NCBI GenBank assembly: GCA_936450465.1
Contig: OW388297.1
Coordinates: 62,369,202 to 62,433,201, forward strand
DNA from: Gibbula magus
Taxonomy: Eukaryota > Mollusca > Gastropoda > Trochida > Trochidae
Length of the DNA stretch: 64,000 nucleotides
Direction: 5' to 3'
Part shown: positions 26,301 through 34,732 of the stretch, piece by piece
Numbering within the stretch: the stretch's first letter is position 1
Layout: every line of letters begins with the position of its first letter
Notes under the pieces: generated by a model
Seen by the model: only the letters and a program-made list of their open reading frames with translations
Database searches by the model: none
Told to the model about the DNA's origin: nothing
Made by a program: the position numbers and the translations under genes

Positions 26301-26995
26301 GTGACCTTGACCTTTAAAATTCAAGGTCATTTAATCAGTGATCACTTTTCATTGTGTATCACAATCATGTAATGATTCAAAGTGTTAATAGTTGAAATAA
26401 GACATTTTCGCAAAAGCATGCTTAAGTTGTGACCTCGCTATGACCTTGACCTTTGACGGATGTTAGCGAAAACCTTTTCAAATCTTGGCCTTTCTCCATA
26501 GTTGATATACACCAAAGAAGAGCCTGATAGCACAAATATTTTTCAAGTTATCGTGTTTACAAGGATTTTTTTAGCGATTTCAGAACTCGTGACCTTGACC
26601 TTTGACCTTGAATATGAACATGTCAAAAAAATTCCCCAGGGGTATAAGTAAGAAGTTATGTATATGAGTTCTCAAAACCTAATAAGGAAAAAAGTTATAG
26701 CCAATACAAAACGCGGCGGCGGCGATGGAAACTTCACAAAAACTGATAGCAGCTCCGACTTAGTCGGAGCTGCTAATTAATCTATAACCTCTGGTATTTT
26801 AATAGAGAGATACAAACTTGAGTATAACATACCTCCAATTGTACTTTCCTGGTATTCATGGAACTGCCCCTTGACGAAGCGAAGAACCAAACTAGATTTT
26901 CCCACAGCAGACTCTCCTAAGAGCACCAATTTAAACTGACAAATCTTGCCCTGTGTTGCACCATTAGGCCGTTGTGCCCCGCCTCGCCCTGCCAT
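14201..26995 (-). CDS. RAB5: Rab5 small GTPase, complete, 5 coding exons, 213 aa
   Basis: Rab5 is the early-endosome GTPase that controls vesicle docking and fusion through effectors such as EEA1 and rabaptin. Coding exons on the minus strand: 26995-26833, 19176-19025, 16757-16635, 14684-14591, 14310-14201. All junctions are GT-AG and phases agree (642 nt). Motifs: P loop GESAVGKS at 27-34, switch I ESTIGAAF around 50-57, WDTAGQE at 74-80 with catalytic Gln79, NKAD at 133-136, TSAK at 162-165, and a C-terminal CC prenylation pair (GGCCK, 211-212). Numbering through the G domain matches human Rab5A. The ATG at 26995 is preceded by a 49-nt 5' UTR piece and a splice acceptor (exon from 27044), so a non-coding first exon lies upstream and is not located. 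Introns carry many transposons; intron 1 alone is 7.7 kb. Paralogue letter (A/B/C) cannot be assigned. Confidence 0.97.
14591..14684 (-). CDS. RAB5: Rab5 coding exon 4
   Basis: Residues 147-178, [19 protein letters not shown] then [12 protein letters not shown]. Acceptor TTTAG, donor GTGAGT, phase 1 out. Confidence 0.97.
15312..16262. repeat. family C repeat, copy 1 (Rab5 intron 3)
   Basis: Bounded by inverted ends ATCCCCCGCCG (15340) and CGGCGGGGGAT (16259), each next to a hairpin (TTGTCACTAAGGTGACA on the left; CCCCTGC...GCGGGGG on the right). The interior has five direct units of roughly 150-165 bp, each holding an inverted TGACCTTGA/TCAAGGTCA pair, and ends with a GGACGGACGGACG run. No coding capacity. 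Related copies are at 19600-20122 and 53695-54497. Confidence 0.8.
16635..16757 (-). CDS. RAB5: Rab5 coding exon 3
   Basis: Residues 106-146 including [18 protein letters not shown] and [10 protein letters not shown]. Acceptor TTCTAG, donor GTATGA, phase 0 on both sides. Confidence 0.97.
17540..17611 (-). repeat. tRNA-like sequence (SINE head or pseudogene)
   Basis: Minus strand shows A box GGTAGCTCAATTGGTAGAGG and B box AGGGTTCGAATCTC at the right spacing. The anticodon stem pairs only through wobble and the acceptor ends do not pair, so a functional tRNA is unlikely. Confidence 0.6.
17690..18563. mobile_element. non-autonomous hAT element (deletion derivative), 874 bp
   Basis: Perfect 8-bp target duplication ATGTATAG at 17682-17689 and 18564-18571. 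Ends TAGAGCTGCAACGATACATT and ...GTATTCGTTGCAGCTCTA are those of the autonomous element at 21412-25573. Its first 780 bp or so and last 90 bp match that element closely; the transposase-containing middle is missing. It sits in Rab5 intron 2. Confidence 0.93.
19025..19176 (-). CDS. RAB5: Rab5 coding exon 2
   Basis: Residues 55-105 including [17 protein letters not shown] and VVYDITN. Acceptor TTTCAG, donor GTAAGT, phase 1 in and phase 0 out. Confidence 0.97.
19600..20122. repeat. family C repeat, copy 2 (Rab5 intron 1)
   Basis: Starts AACAAGTGTTTGCCACTAAC, with hairpin TTGCCA/TGGCAA and TGTCCCCCGCCGG, and ends TGCGGCGGGGAACA. It has fewer internal units than copy 1, with GTGACCTTGGAAATAAGGTC and a GGACGGACG stretch before the end. 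Confidence 0.8.
20150..20460. repeat. two-unit direct repeat
   Basis: About 165-bp units start AATGCCCTTAAGCCACACACC (20161) and AATGCCCTCAAGCCACTCACC (20327). Both contain ACCAAATTTGGT and CCTATCTTAAATAGTTT. The block ends in CGCGGGGATAATAATA, reminiscent of the family C end. Confidence 0.7.
20843..20855. promoter_or_regulatory. DR1-type nuclear receptor motif (one of four in family D)
   Basis: TGACCTTTGACCT is the reverse complement of AGGTCA-A-AGGTCA, the consensus bound by HNF4, RXR heterodimers and COUP-TF. Identical copies are at 21132-21144, 26162-26174 and 26596-26608, all in Rab5 intron 1. Binding is not shown; the repeats may be neutral. Confidence 0.4.
22490..22700. repeat. AT-rich tract inside the hAT
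   Basis: Long run of AT-only sequence (ATATAATAAATAATTAAATA style). No other signal. Confidence 0.8.
22842..22978 (+). CDS. hAT transposase exon 1
   Basis: Starts at the ATG two bases after acceptor TTTTGCAG and ends CACAATTAA before GTAAGT. Carries the first half of the BED finger ([18 protein letters not shown]). A non-coding exon must precede it in the element's 5' region. Confidence 0.9.
22842..25326 (+). CDS. hAT transposase (ZBED type), 653 aa in three exons
   Basis: Spliced frame 22842-22978, 23258-24626, 24871-25326 with GT-AG junctions and matching phases (1962 nt). The N-terminal BED zinc finger shows W19, F22, C38-x2-C41 and H58-x4-H63, and is split by intron 1. A Ser/Thr/Gln-rich linker follows. 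The RNase H-like core has D192 (ITADGWTS), D260 (LTSDSAAN), the C280-x2-H283 motif ([11 protein letters not shown]) and [12 protein letters not shown]. The C-terminal hAT dimerisation region has [15 protein letters not shown] with the expected catalytic E619. An acidic insert ([13 protein letters not shown]) starts exon 3. It would excise and reinsert hAT ends with 8-bp duplications. If the second intron is not spliced the frame ends early at 24692 without the dimerisation domain. All key residues are present, so it may be active. Confidence 0.92.
23258..24626 (+). CDS. hAT transposase exon 2
   Basis: Acceptor TTTACAG; begins with the completing base of K46 and [17 protein letters not shown]. 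Holds D192, D260 and the CxxH motif. Donor GTTAGT after SCTL, phase 0. Confidence 0.9.
24871..25326 (+). CDS. hAT transposase exon 3
   Basis: Acceptor TTTGTTACAG, then HTEVKSEPG... through the hAT C-terminal dimerisation block and TGA at 25324-25326. Confidence 0.9.
   Translation, partial: HTEVKSEPGQETAVPELPNLPDLPTEQVQPKQEEEPAAKKSAMESLFGDVFVVSHQPATKTKMEIIEDELRVYKAMDSLDINASPLAWWECNQFQLPHLARVAKHFLCIPATSVPSERVFSTAGDIVTAQRASLLPENVDTLVFLKKNVHL
26748..26774. repeat. 13-bp-arm palindrome closing family D
   Basis: AGCAGCTCCGACT, one base, then AGTCGGAGCTGCT: a perfect hairpin. Its left arm also resembles the start of the block near 20629. It lies in Rab5 intron 1 about 60 bp from the exon 1 donor. 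Confidence 0.85.
26833..26995 (-). CDS. RAB5: Rab5 coding exon 1
   Basis: Residues 1-54 plus one base: divergent N-terminus [12 protein letters not shown], then [18 protein letters not shown]. Ends ATTGGAG followed by donor GTATGT (phase 1). The exon continues upstream as 5' UTR to an acceptor at about 27045. Confidence 0.97.
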
Positions 26996-27044
26996 TGTTT
27001 GCACTGACGACTCTCACTCGGCCAACTCCAGAGATTCAGGCAAG

Positions 27045-28250
27045 CTGCAGATATGAAGAGACATACTGTTAGTATTTTAACTTAAACAGGGAACTTAAAG
27101 GTCAGCACAAAGGATACTTTGTCAACTGACATGACAAAACAAATATGGCTAAAATCAAATCATTTCTTGGTTTACATTATCTTTTTCCAAGTGCATAAAT
27201 TTTATTCTATACACAAACGGTTTGAAAAATCTGTGAGTCTGATTTAATCTGCTGGTCAAAGCATATTACACAAGACTTCCACACAATATTTCAGCATTCT
27301 AGTGTTTCTCATTTATTAGAAAGAAGAATAAAAATAATTTAAAGGTTAGATGTCATGACACGTGGTCCCATTCGGATCAATTAAAATGGGATTTCAATTT
27401 GGCAATGACTATTTCAAATTCCTGAAATCTGCCCATAAATAACTTACATAATAATAATGCCTAATTTAGCTCTGGCTGCCAGTATGAAAATCTGGGGGCG
27501 TGTGGTCACGCACCTAATAAATTCACCTAGCAGTAGTGAAAATTAACATTACCGGTAATTAGTTTACGACGCTCAGCGCAGTCAGAGTCTCTAGCACAAA
27601 CATCTAGCTTATCACCAGTCACACTTCAAGGATTAGTCTTCAAAGCGGTTGCCGAGCTAATTGCCAGCATGGTTAAAAAAAACGATCATACAAATAGACT
27701 AATAATCAATTGCAAGGGTATATTGTCTCGATTTTATGCTAAATTGATTTTGATATACAATGTACATCCAGGTAATAATCTGTCATTCTTGAGAAAAATG
27801 CATTTCACACAAACTTAAAGGGATAATCCATATGAATTGCACATTGGGACTGAATGGCACTAACTTGTGAAAATGCCTTCTAAGTGCTTTATGGATTAAA
27901 CAACTGAAAATGTGCCTGAATAGGAATAATTGATCAGTTTTGCACCAGGAACCTCCCCATAAAATTACAGCTGTTGTGGAAAAATAAACAATTTTAAACA
28001 TGAGCTAAAAATATCAGCGATGTCATCTTCATTCCATATAATATTCCATATCAATACTTTTTTAAAAAATGGTCCTTGGGTAGCAACATCAAATTTTTAA
28101 TGTGAACCAGGCCTTTAAATATTGATTTTCAATATGCAAGGTTCTACTTACATTGACAATTATTTTGGATCATTTGAGACCAATTGGATTATTTCGAAAA
28201 TGTAGCCAAGTTAAGCATTTGATTGAACTTATTATGTACATACAAGTTAC
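27045..28250. other. Rab5 5' intron, nothing recognised
   Basis: Upstream of the acceptor at about 27045 on the minus strand, this is presumed intron between the first non-coding exon of Rab5 and its coding exon 1. No repeat family or coding signal was recognised. Confidence 0.5.
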
Positions 28251-28254
28251 AACA

Positions 28255-28420
28255 GTTAAAATCAAAGTGTAAGGTCACAGATTAATAACCCAATTATACC
28301 TTTGTCTCTCCCTAACAAAATTTGAAGCGATGGTCTGATATCTTCCTTACCGGTTTTTAATCAAAGCAAAATTCTGCCTTAACTGGAGATTGAGAATTCT
28401 ATTGGGGTATTTTTGAGGAA
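28255..28420. repeat. direct repeat pair, copy 1
   Basis: Shares about 165 bp with 28770-28945: AGTTAAAATC, AACCCAATTATACCTTTG, GCAAAATTCTGC and GAATTCTATTGGGGTAT. The second copy runs on into a tRNA-derived SINE, so both are probably tails of the same SINE or MITE family. Confidence 0.8.
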
Positions 28421-28769
28421 ACAAATTTTTATGGACATTCGTTTATGTATTTTCTCATTCAAAATTGTGTTCGACAGGAGATACTGCTTGTGTGAGATCA
28501 AGTGATATATCCTAGGAGTGTCATTAACAGTAGATTTTGCACAATGCCTTGCCACAGTCAACTGACATCACAATGCTTTTACATCATCAAGTAATGACAT
28601 CACAATTCTATAACATCATAAACATGATCACGTCACAATGCTATGACATCACCGCAATGGAAGTAAAATGGCAGTGCTGTGCTCAGACGTAATGAAGAAT
28701 AATGTTGGATGACAATAGAATCTCACCCTTATGCCTTCTGATATCCAATATATTGATTGAATTTATCAT

Positions 28770-28945
28770 ACGTATTGTACCTACAGTTAAAATCTAAGTA
28801 CAAGGTCGAAGATTAACCCAATTATACCTTTGCCTCTCCCCTAAAAAAACTTGTTTGAAGTCAGATGACTTCCTTATCAGTTTTCAATCCAAAGAGCAAA
28901 ATTCTGCTTCAACCTGAGATCAAGAATTCTATTGGGGTATTGCGA
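28770..28945. repeat. direct repeat pair, copy 2
   Basis: Counterpart of 28255-28420 with small indels. A different short family, with TGACATCACAATGC and ATGACATCA motifs, lies between the two (28555-28660); related copies are near 45400-45440 and 53440-53560. Confidence 0.8.
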
Positions 28946-29133
28946 GCAATGGCTGGAACTAGCGAACCATGGGTGGTACTACTCTGAAATTCAGTGTAGC
29001 ATTGCACCCAAACCTGACTGCGTGTAGAACTGTTCTCTACTGCAGACAAAGTTGCCGTGCCCCTGGCGGGATTCGAACCCCGGACATCTTGATCCGAAGC
29101 TGAACGCGCTAACAACTGCGCTATCCCGCCCCC
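28920..29133 (-). mobile_element. tRNA-derived SINE
   Basis: On the minus strand a tRNA-like head (about 29131-29056) has A box TAGCGCAGTTGTTAGCGCG and B box GGGGTTCGAATCCC. About 130 bp of body follows, ending GAATTCTATTGGGGTAT-like on the plus strand. Acceptor ends do not pair, which excludes a working tRNA. The frame through this SINE gives an RSASDQDVRGSNPARG-like peptide of the sort often seen as a spurious translation of tRNA-like heads. Confidence 0.8.
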
Positions 29134-30480
29134 AAAAAACCATGAGAAGAGAATTCATCTTTTATGAGAGTGGACAGTCTTGGAATCAGCATAGCAAGAC
29201 ATTGTCAATCAGTCAAATTACAAATTATTTCTTACTTTGATGATATTCTATCAAAATGTTTTATTATTTAAAATGTTTCCAATTTTTTCTTACTAGTGCC
29301 TACTTAACAATTTTGTCATTGTAATATTTATTGACAGTTGTAGCATCCCTACAAAGTTGAAAAGAACATATGATGCCTGAACTAGACCACCATTTTGGCA
29401 AAAATCACTGATGTTCGGGGCATATCAACATTCAAGAGTCCTGGAAATAATATAGCTTCTTTGACTTTGACTCAATATAACTTACGCTATACAGCATATA
29501 AAATACGCTATAATACAGCATATAAAACAAAAGCTTCAAAGTTAGGATGAAGACATGTGTTAAACTGAACAATCAGAAATAAGAACAATAACAAATTTAC
29601 TTTATCATATGAATAGCTATAGGCCTACATTTTACATAGCAATATCTTAACATGTTTGTATGGTTTAAATGTCAAACAAAAACCATGTTTGATCGTTCTG
29701 ACAGTTTAATATCATAATCACTGTGACTTCTACAAAATCTTGCATCACTTGCAAGAAAAAGTTACTGTGACACAAGTATGTTGTTTTAAATCTTGCTTTG
29801 CATTGGAATTTGTGATAATACACTAACCAATGACATATAATTGAAAAAACACTTGTCATCGTGTATCATATGTTTGTATTAAAATATGGTATCAATGTCA
29901 ACCAGTAGAAAAGTCAAAGCAATGCTTAACAAATCCCTTTTTTCATGGATATTATATATATATATATATATATTTGAGAGTAAATGCACTGAGGCAGTGA
30001 AGACAGTTGAAAAAAGAACCAAATCATTAAATATTTTTTCTATCAGATGCTGTTAAAATCTTTGATACAGCAATTATTTATCATATTTGTGAATTCAATA
30101 GTTGCATAACATTTATAAAGATTTATAAGACGACATTATGCAACAATTAGAGGGAAAGATAAATTTGCACAAATCAGGCCTAAAGATGCTGGAAATCAAC
30201 ATTTATTTTGGATATGCGTCATCAGACTTTTGTCATCGGAGTAATGTCGTATCTACTGTTAGAGATATGAAATAAGGCAGGTTACACTTGCTTGAACAAT
30301 GTAGTAGTCATTACTAGATTCGAGAACATGTTTGGGATCACAGGGACTAATGACAAAGTGCATTTCCCCTAAATATTCGATGTAAACATATCAGATCACG
30401 TCAGCCATCTTGAATCAGAAAACGGAGACGGTCAGTTTGGTAAAGCTTAACATTGACAGAACTACATAAATGAAAGCTTA
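29134..30480. other. unassigned, presumed Rab5 5' region
   Basis: AT-rich with a short (TA)n run near 29953-29972. No gene or bounded element recognised. The first exon and promoter of Rab5 are expected upstream of here, within about 30.5-31 kb, but I could not fix them. Confidence 0.4.
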
Positions 30481-30858
30481 TATACATACCAATCAAATAT
30501 AAGGAGAACAGAACAGATCAGGCTACACGTTGGTTCGAAATACAATTTAGGTAAAGACGATGCACAAAAGAATACAATAATATCTTCGCCGTTTACACCC
30601 TCCTTCCTTGAGCAGGGCTAATTTATGCAGTGATAGGATGTGATCACGCACCAAAACATAATTCGTCTTCTTTGGGAGAAAAACTGTCTAGATACCCTCT
30701 CATTACGATCTAGACACACAAATACATTCATAAACTATCACAGTTAAACACTAGGTTAGTAAGAAATCTTTGTTACCGAAAATGTTAAATGTCATCCGAC
30801 GCGGATTGATACGCTCTGACTAGACGCACCTTGCGCTGTAAAAGTCCGCCCCATAGGA

Positions 30859-31095
30859 ATGACGTCATCTGTCATAAATAAAATGAATTTAGATTTTCCC
30901 GTAGAGCGAACTTCTGTGAAAACTTTAAGTAATGAAATCAATAATCAATCGAAACCTTCTATGTTCATTATAATTTTGCTCATGATTTATATTATATCCT
31001 TTTTTTCTCTCCTTACTCATTTGTGTACGAAAAAATGTTTTCAACTTTCCAAGATCAAAAATGAACTTAGAAATGTTCCTTCCACAGAAATCTAA
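30859..31095 (+). CDS. candidate small membrane protein ORF, 78 aa (unproven)
   Basis: Open frame of 78 codons with an ATG start. Residues about 35-55 (MFIIILLMIYIISFF and on) form one strongly hydrophobic segment followed by basic KKCF and a polar tail, i.e. a single-pass membrane topology. I do not recognise a family. It sits in the Rab5/EFHB divergent region, close to a TGACGTCA site. It could be chance: this AT-rich DNA has many frames of this length. No splice or poly-A evidence supports it. Confidence 0.2.
   Translation: MTSSVINKMNLDFPVERTSVKTLSNEINNQSKPSMFIIILLMIYIISFFSLLTHLCTKKCFQLSKIKNELRNVPSTEI
30860..30867. promoter_or_regulatory. CRE-type palindrome TGACGTCA
   Basis: Perfect CREB/ATF consensus in a locally GC-richer stretch (30780-30870, with GGTACGC-like and CCGCCCCATAGG sequence) that is a plausible position for the Rab5 promoter on the minus strand. 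Function is inferred only. Confidence 0.35.
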
Positions 31096-31321
31096 TAGGC
31101 CTAGGCCTCTGTAACAATTATAACAACATATTTAAACCGATCTAAGGCCTATAGAACTTCTAAATAGGAAACTTTTTACTTGAATATTTCCTACAGATTA
31201 TATTAACGTTGTTCAATTAATAACCTGTTACCAACAAATGCTATAGTCTGATTATAATAAAAACGGTCGACCGTTTTGCGAGGAATAAAGGTTGCTAAAT
31301 AATGTGCATCTACCGAATCAA

Positions 31322-31431
31322 GGGCGGATGCAGGATTTTTGAAAGGGGGGGGGGGGGGGTCCCAAAATAATTTTGGGGGAGGGGGGGCAGCAGGACCCAA
31401 ATCCCAACTAATGTATACATGGATTTGAAAA

Positions 31432-31463
<32 letters not shown>

Positions 31464-31500
31464 CCAGACCCCCTGGACCCCCCCCCCCCTGTATCCGCTA
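31322..31500. repeat. poly-G repeat with inverted ends
   Basis: Starts GGCGGATGCAGG and ends CCTGTATCCGCT, inverted to each other. Inside are G runs of about 15, 10 and 31 bases (31432-31462) and a palindrome GGTCCAGACCCCCTGGACC. A dispersed MITE-like unit with strong quadruplex potential. Run lengths are prone to sequencing and assembly error. The proline-rich frame on the minus strand is an artefact of it. Confidence 0.75.
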
Positions 31501-31988
31501 GTGCGAATCATTTCGTTCGGAGGTTTCCTCGCCAAACGTTGTGGATGATAGCCTATAAGTATATATATATTACTATTTACAAAGACAATTTAATTGTGAA
31601 CAATGTCTATATAGACCCAGTTTGATTAAAATCGACCTTATTCCGAGGAAAAACATTTGCGAAAAGCTATATATAGCGGGATATATGAACATGCAGGTTA
31701 TGTAGGTTCCAAGTGATTATTTTTGTATAAGTCCAACTACGTGTATACAACTTTAAAAAACTGAAATAAAACATCATTATAGTGTACAGAAGGGCATAAT
31801 TCCTTTAAGCAAGTATAGCTAGGCCTCCGCTACCCAAAGCTATATGTATAGGTCCAGCTGATAACGTGGAAGGTGAAAGGGTAGATGTGGCTGCTGGTGT
31901 GTTAGACGTAGATGTAGCTGTTGGTATGACTGATCAATTAGCTTCGGAAGCTGGTACAGTAAAAGGGGGCTCGAATAGTGTTTTTGTC

Positions 31989-32070
31989 TGAGTGCTCGTA
32001 ACAGCAAACAAATTCTTAGATAGGTATAATTAGACCTATCTAAGAATTTATTTGCTGTTACGAGCACTCA
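31989..32070. repeat. 82-bp hairpin, 36-bp arms
   Basis: Arms TGAGTGCTCGTAACAGC... and ...GCTGTTACGAGCACTCA pair at 35 of 36 positions across a loop of about 10 bases. The size is like a microRNA precursor, but the near-perfect pairing suggests a foldback element instead. Confidence 0.75.
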
Positions 32071-32082
32071 CTACATTATATA

Positions 32083-32130
32083 CCGTATATCCTCTAATAG
32101 AGGCCGGGCATCGAATAGACGCCGGGGACG
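32083..32130. repeat. fragment of the TA-target MITE end
   Basis: TACCGTATATCCTCTAATAG followed by GGCATCGAATAGACGCCGG resembles the end of the element at 6264-6610. Only one end is present. Confidence 0.6.
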
Positions 32131-32639
32131 TTTTGATGATAGTCGACTCAGCATACCAACGATATAAACCTAGAAGGTGAAAGTGCATGTAAATGGGATG
32201 TGTAATTTTGGTTTCTGTATACGTGTAATGATGTTACTCAATTTTAATTAGAAACTAGTAATTATGATGTATTTGGTTATTGAGGATGAATATGCAAGTT
32301 GGGTGAAATTATTTAAACTGAAATCAGAACATACAATATGTTGGCACGTTTTTCGGGCAAATACTATTGTATGAAACACAATGCATGGATATATCTATAT
32401 ATATATATGGATATATCTTTGAGAGTCTTACGGGCGAACACTTCAGGTTGTCATACCCAGACAATTAACCAGGACATAAAACCATCTGCAATCTGGTAGG
32501 ACAGATTATGGATACCGGCTTTTCTACAGTATGAAAGGTTTGAGCTATTTACATGTCTGAAGATCAAGTGTAAAATATAATGTCACACTGATTTGAACAT
32601 ATTTATATTTCATTATATCATCAATGGTCATAGGATTTA

Positions 32640-34230
32640 ATGTAGACCTACTTTTCCTGAAATCTATGACCATTTTTTGTCTTTTGCACATTAAAGAATA
32701 TATAGTTTGATTTGCAACATTCTACAAATTTTGAAATTTCTGTTCTGTAACCAAGTTCAGATTCTCTAATCAGGCCAACCAATGCAGCATCGTCGGCAAA
32801 TTTTATTGTCAGACATTCTTTTGCTTTGGATATGCAGTCATTTGTATACAATATAAACAAACTTGGAGAAATCACGTAACACTGGGGCGCACCAGTGGAT
32901 GTATTTAACATTGAAAACTCCACTTGGTTAACCGCTACAAATTGTTGTCTATTAACCAGGAATGCATTTATCCATCTAAGGCCCTTTTCTCATGCACGAA
33001 TTTACATACATGAGTAAATTTACACACTATGTAAATATACATACACGTGTAATAGTACATATACTTTTTGTTCTCATGTAGTTAAGCAATATGTTGTATT
33101 TGTCAATTACATACAGCCATGTTATGCATTATATAAACGAAAAGGTATGAAAAGATTCATTCTCGCACCAGATTTCGTGATGTAAGACTTCTTACTTCCG
33201 AGAGGAGAAAGGATTTCCCCTATTTTCAGGGTACATGCCTTGTCCTGAGTCTTGTTCAAGAAAAGAGAGTATGGTTCAAATAGAAGACAAGGGTTTGATG
33301 GTGTCACATGTTTATCATATGAAAATATTACCCGATATGATGAAGTAATAAGTGTAGGATAAAACATGACCAGCGGGCATTATCTAAAAGTATGCCAGAT
33401 TCAGCGGGAAATGCCCACGGGTCGATGATAAAATTTGCAAAGATTCCTTCCTTTGGCGCTTGTTCTCCGCTTCTTTTTGCTTTTTCAGTAGGTCCTTTTC
33501 AGGGTGTTCAACCGCAACTTTCACTCTCTCATGTCCCTGATTCTTCATTTCTCTGGAAATTGTTTGATAAATGGTCACATGACAGAATTTGCATGGAAAG
33601 TATATGTAAATTAACATTTACATGACCTCTTGAGGTGATGTAAATTTGCTCCTCGTGCAAAAATACTCATGTATGTAATTGCATTCTCATGACACGTTTA
33701 CATACTCCAAATACATTTACATACATACGTAAATTTACTCACCTAAGTAAAGGTGTGCATGAGAAAGGGGCCTAAGGATATTAGAATAACATTCATTTTG
33801 GAAAGTTTGTCAATAAGTAGATGAGACTGAATGGTATTAAAAGCATATGTAAAATCAACAAACATTATCCGTACATATGTACCATAACTTTCCAAATGCT
33901 GTTAAATATTGTATAACAGTGTGATTGTAGCATCCTATGCCCCACTTGCCTTATATGCACATTGTAAAGGATCAATCACAAGACGGACTTCACTAAGCAA
34001 TAAATTCTTTATTATTATCTAGGCATTTCATGACAATAGAGGTTAGAGCCACTGGTCTGTATTCATTGTTAACATTTTCTTATTAAACAGACAATCTCTT
34101 TCTGAATTTCCTTCACCTTAACTTTGTCTACTGCACAAAATGCCCTTTTCCTTTTTGATTTCTGATTTGAACTCCTTAGTTACCCAAGGCTTGTTATTAG
34201 GAAATACTTTTATACATCCTTGTACTATAC
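32640..34230 (-). pseudogene. degraded LINE (jockey/L2-like) reverse transcriptase, split by a MITE
   Basis: Read on the minus strand from about 34200: KPWVTKEFKSEIKKEKG, then YRPVALTSIVMKCL, DPLQCAYKASGA, then DFTYAFNTIQSHLLIDKL near 33880-33800. A MITE interrupts (33772-32980), and the frame resumes with the NTSTGAPQ block and LFILYTND and the catalytic FADD (IKFADDAALVGL) near 32920-32760. The order matches reverse transcriptase motifs of non-LTR elements. Several frame breaks and substitutions (GAPQCYVISP for the usual GAPQGCVLSP) show it is dead. The endonuclease region and poly-A end were not identified. Confidence 0.85.
32980..33772. mobile_element. Harbinger-type MITE, 793 bp, inside the LINE
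   Basis: Inverted ends GGCCCTTTTCTCATGCAC and GTGCATGAGAAAGGGGCC are flanked by TAA on both sides (32977-32979, 33773-33775). A 3-bp TAA/TTA duplication is typical of PIF/Harbinger elements. Removing it rejoins the LINE frame region. The subterminal zones carry many ACATACGTAAATTTAC motifs. No transposase. Confidence 0.85.
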
Positions 34231-34542
34231 ATACATTATTATTCATTCATCTAGTTTACATTGAACATTCCCTAACATTGGTATCTACTGCTTATAATCG
34301 GTAATATGTATACACCATATCGTCCAAGGCACATGCGCAAACACCCATGCGCAGTCACGGCTTGAAACTAGTCAAATGTAAATTGAGTTATTATTTAGAT
34401 ACTGTATTTCAACTTTAATGAAGATTATGCTATATCTTTATCAATTCTGAATATAGAAATTATATAGATAATAATATTGAAAAAAAGGTTTTAACATCAC
34501 GTTACTATGGGTAGATAACGTGAACGACCTTCACCCTGCACA

Positions 34543-34565
34543 GTTGCTAGGTCACATAAACAATA
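34543..34565 (+). promoter_or_regulatory. X-box-like and FOX sites upstream of EFHB
   Basis: GTTGCTAGGTCAC resembles the RFX X-box (GTTRCY-N-RGYAAC) with one mismatch in the second half. It is immediately followed by ATAAACAA, a forkhead site as bound by FOXJ1. The pair lies about 170-190 bp before the EFHB start codon. RFX and FOXJ1 are the known regulators of motile cilium genes, which fits EFHB. Prediction only. Confidence 0.5.
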
Positions 34566-34732
34566 GGCCGGTGGATTATTACCCGTTCAGACTTTCGTTG
34601 GCACTTTTGTGTCGTGTAAAACCAAAATGAACCTCTGATCTTTCCTTCTGTGTGGTTAAAGCGTATCTTCTCAACGCTTTCTTACATCTTTTCGTATTTT
34701 CAACTGGTGTCTCCGATTAATTTTCATAAAAA

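Larger units (their letters stand above)
20629..26774. repeat. family D tandem repeat with inverted ends, host of nested hATs
   Basis: Left end AGCAGCTCCGA (from about 20629) and right end TCGGAGCTGCT (to 26774) are inverted. Between them are three tandem units of about 430 bp: one at roughly 20750-21240, then 25856-26280 and 26281-26700 after the hAT insertions. Units share CTCGTGACCTTGACCTTT, GATCACTTTTCATTGTGTAT, AAAGCATGCTTAAGTTGTGA and CTTTCTCCATAGTTGAT. The last two units are nearly identical. The units hold perfect DR1-type TGACCTTTGACCT sites. No coding capacity. Confidence 0.75.

Noticed and set aside
29056..29131. Functional tRNA gene
   Set aside because: Acceptor ends do not pair and it continues into a SINE body.
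31203..31535. Proline-rich 110-aa frame on the minus strand
   Set aside because: Entirely due to the poly-G/poly-C repeat.
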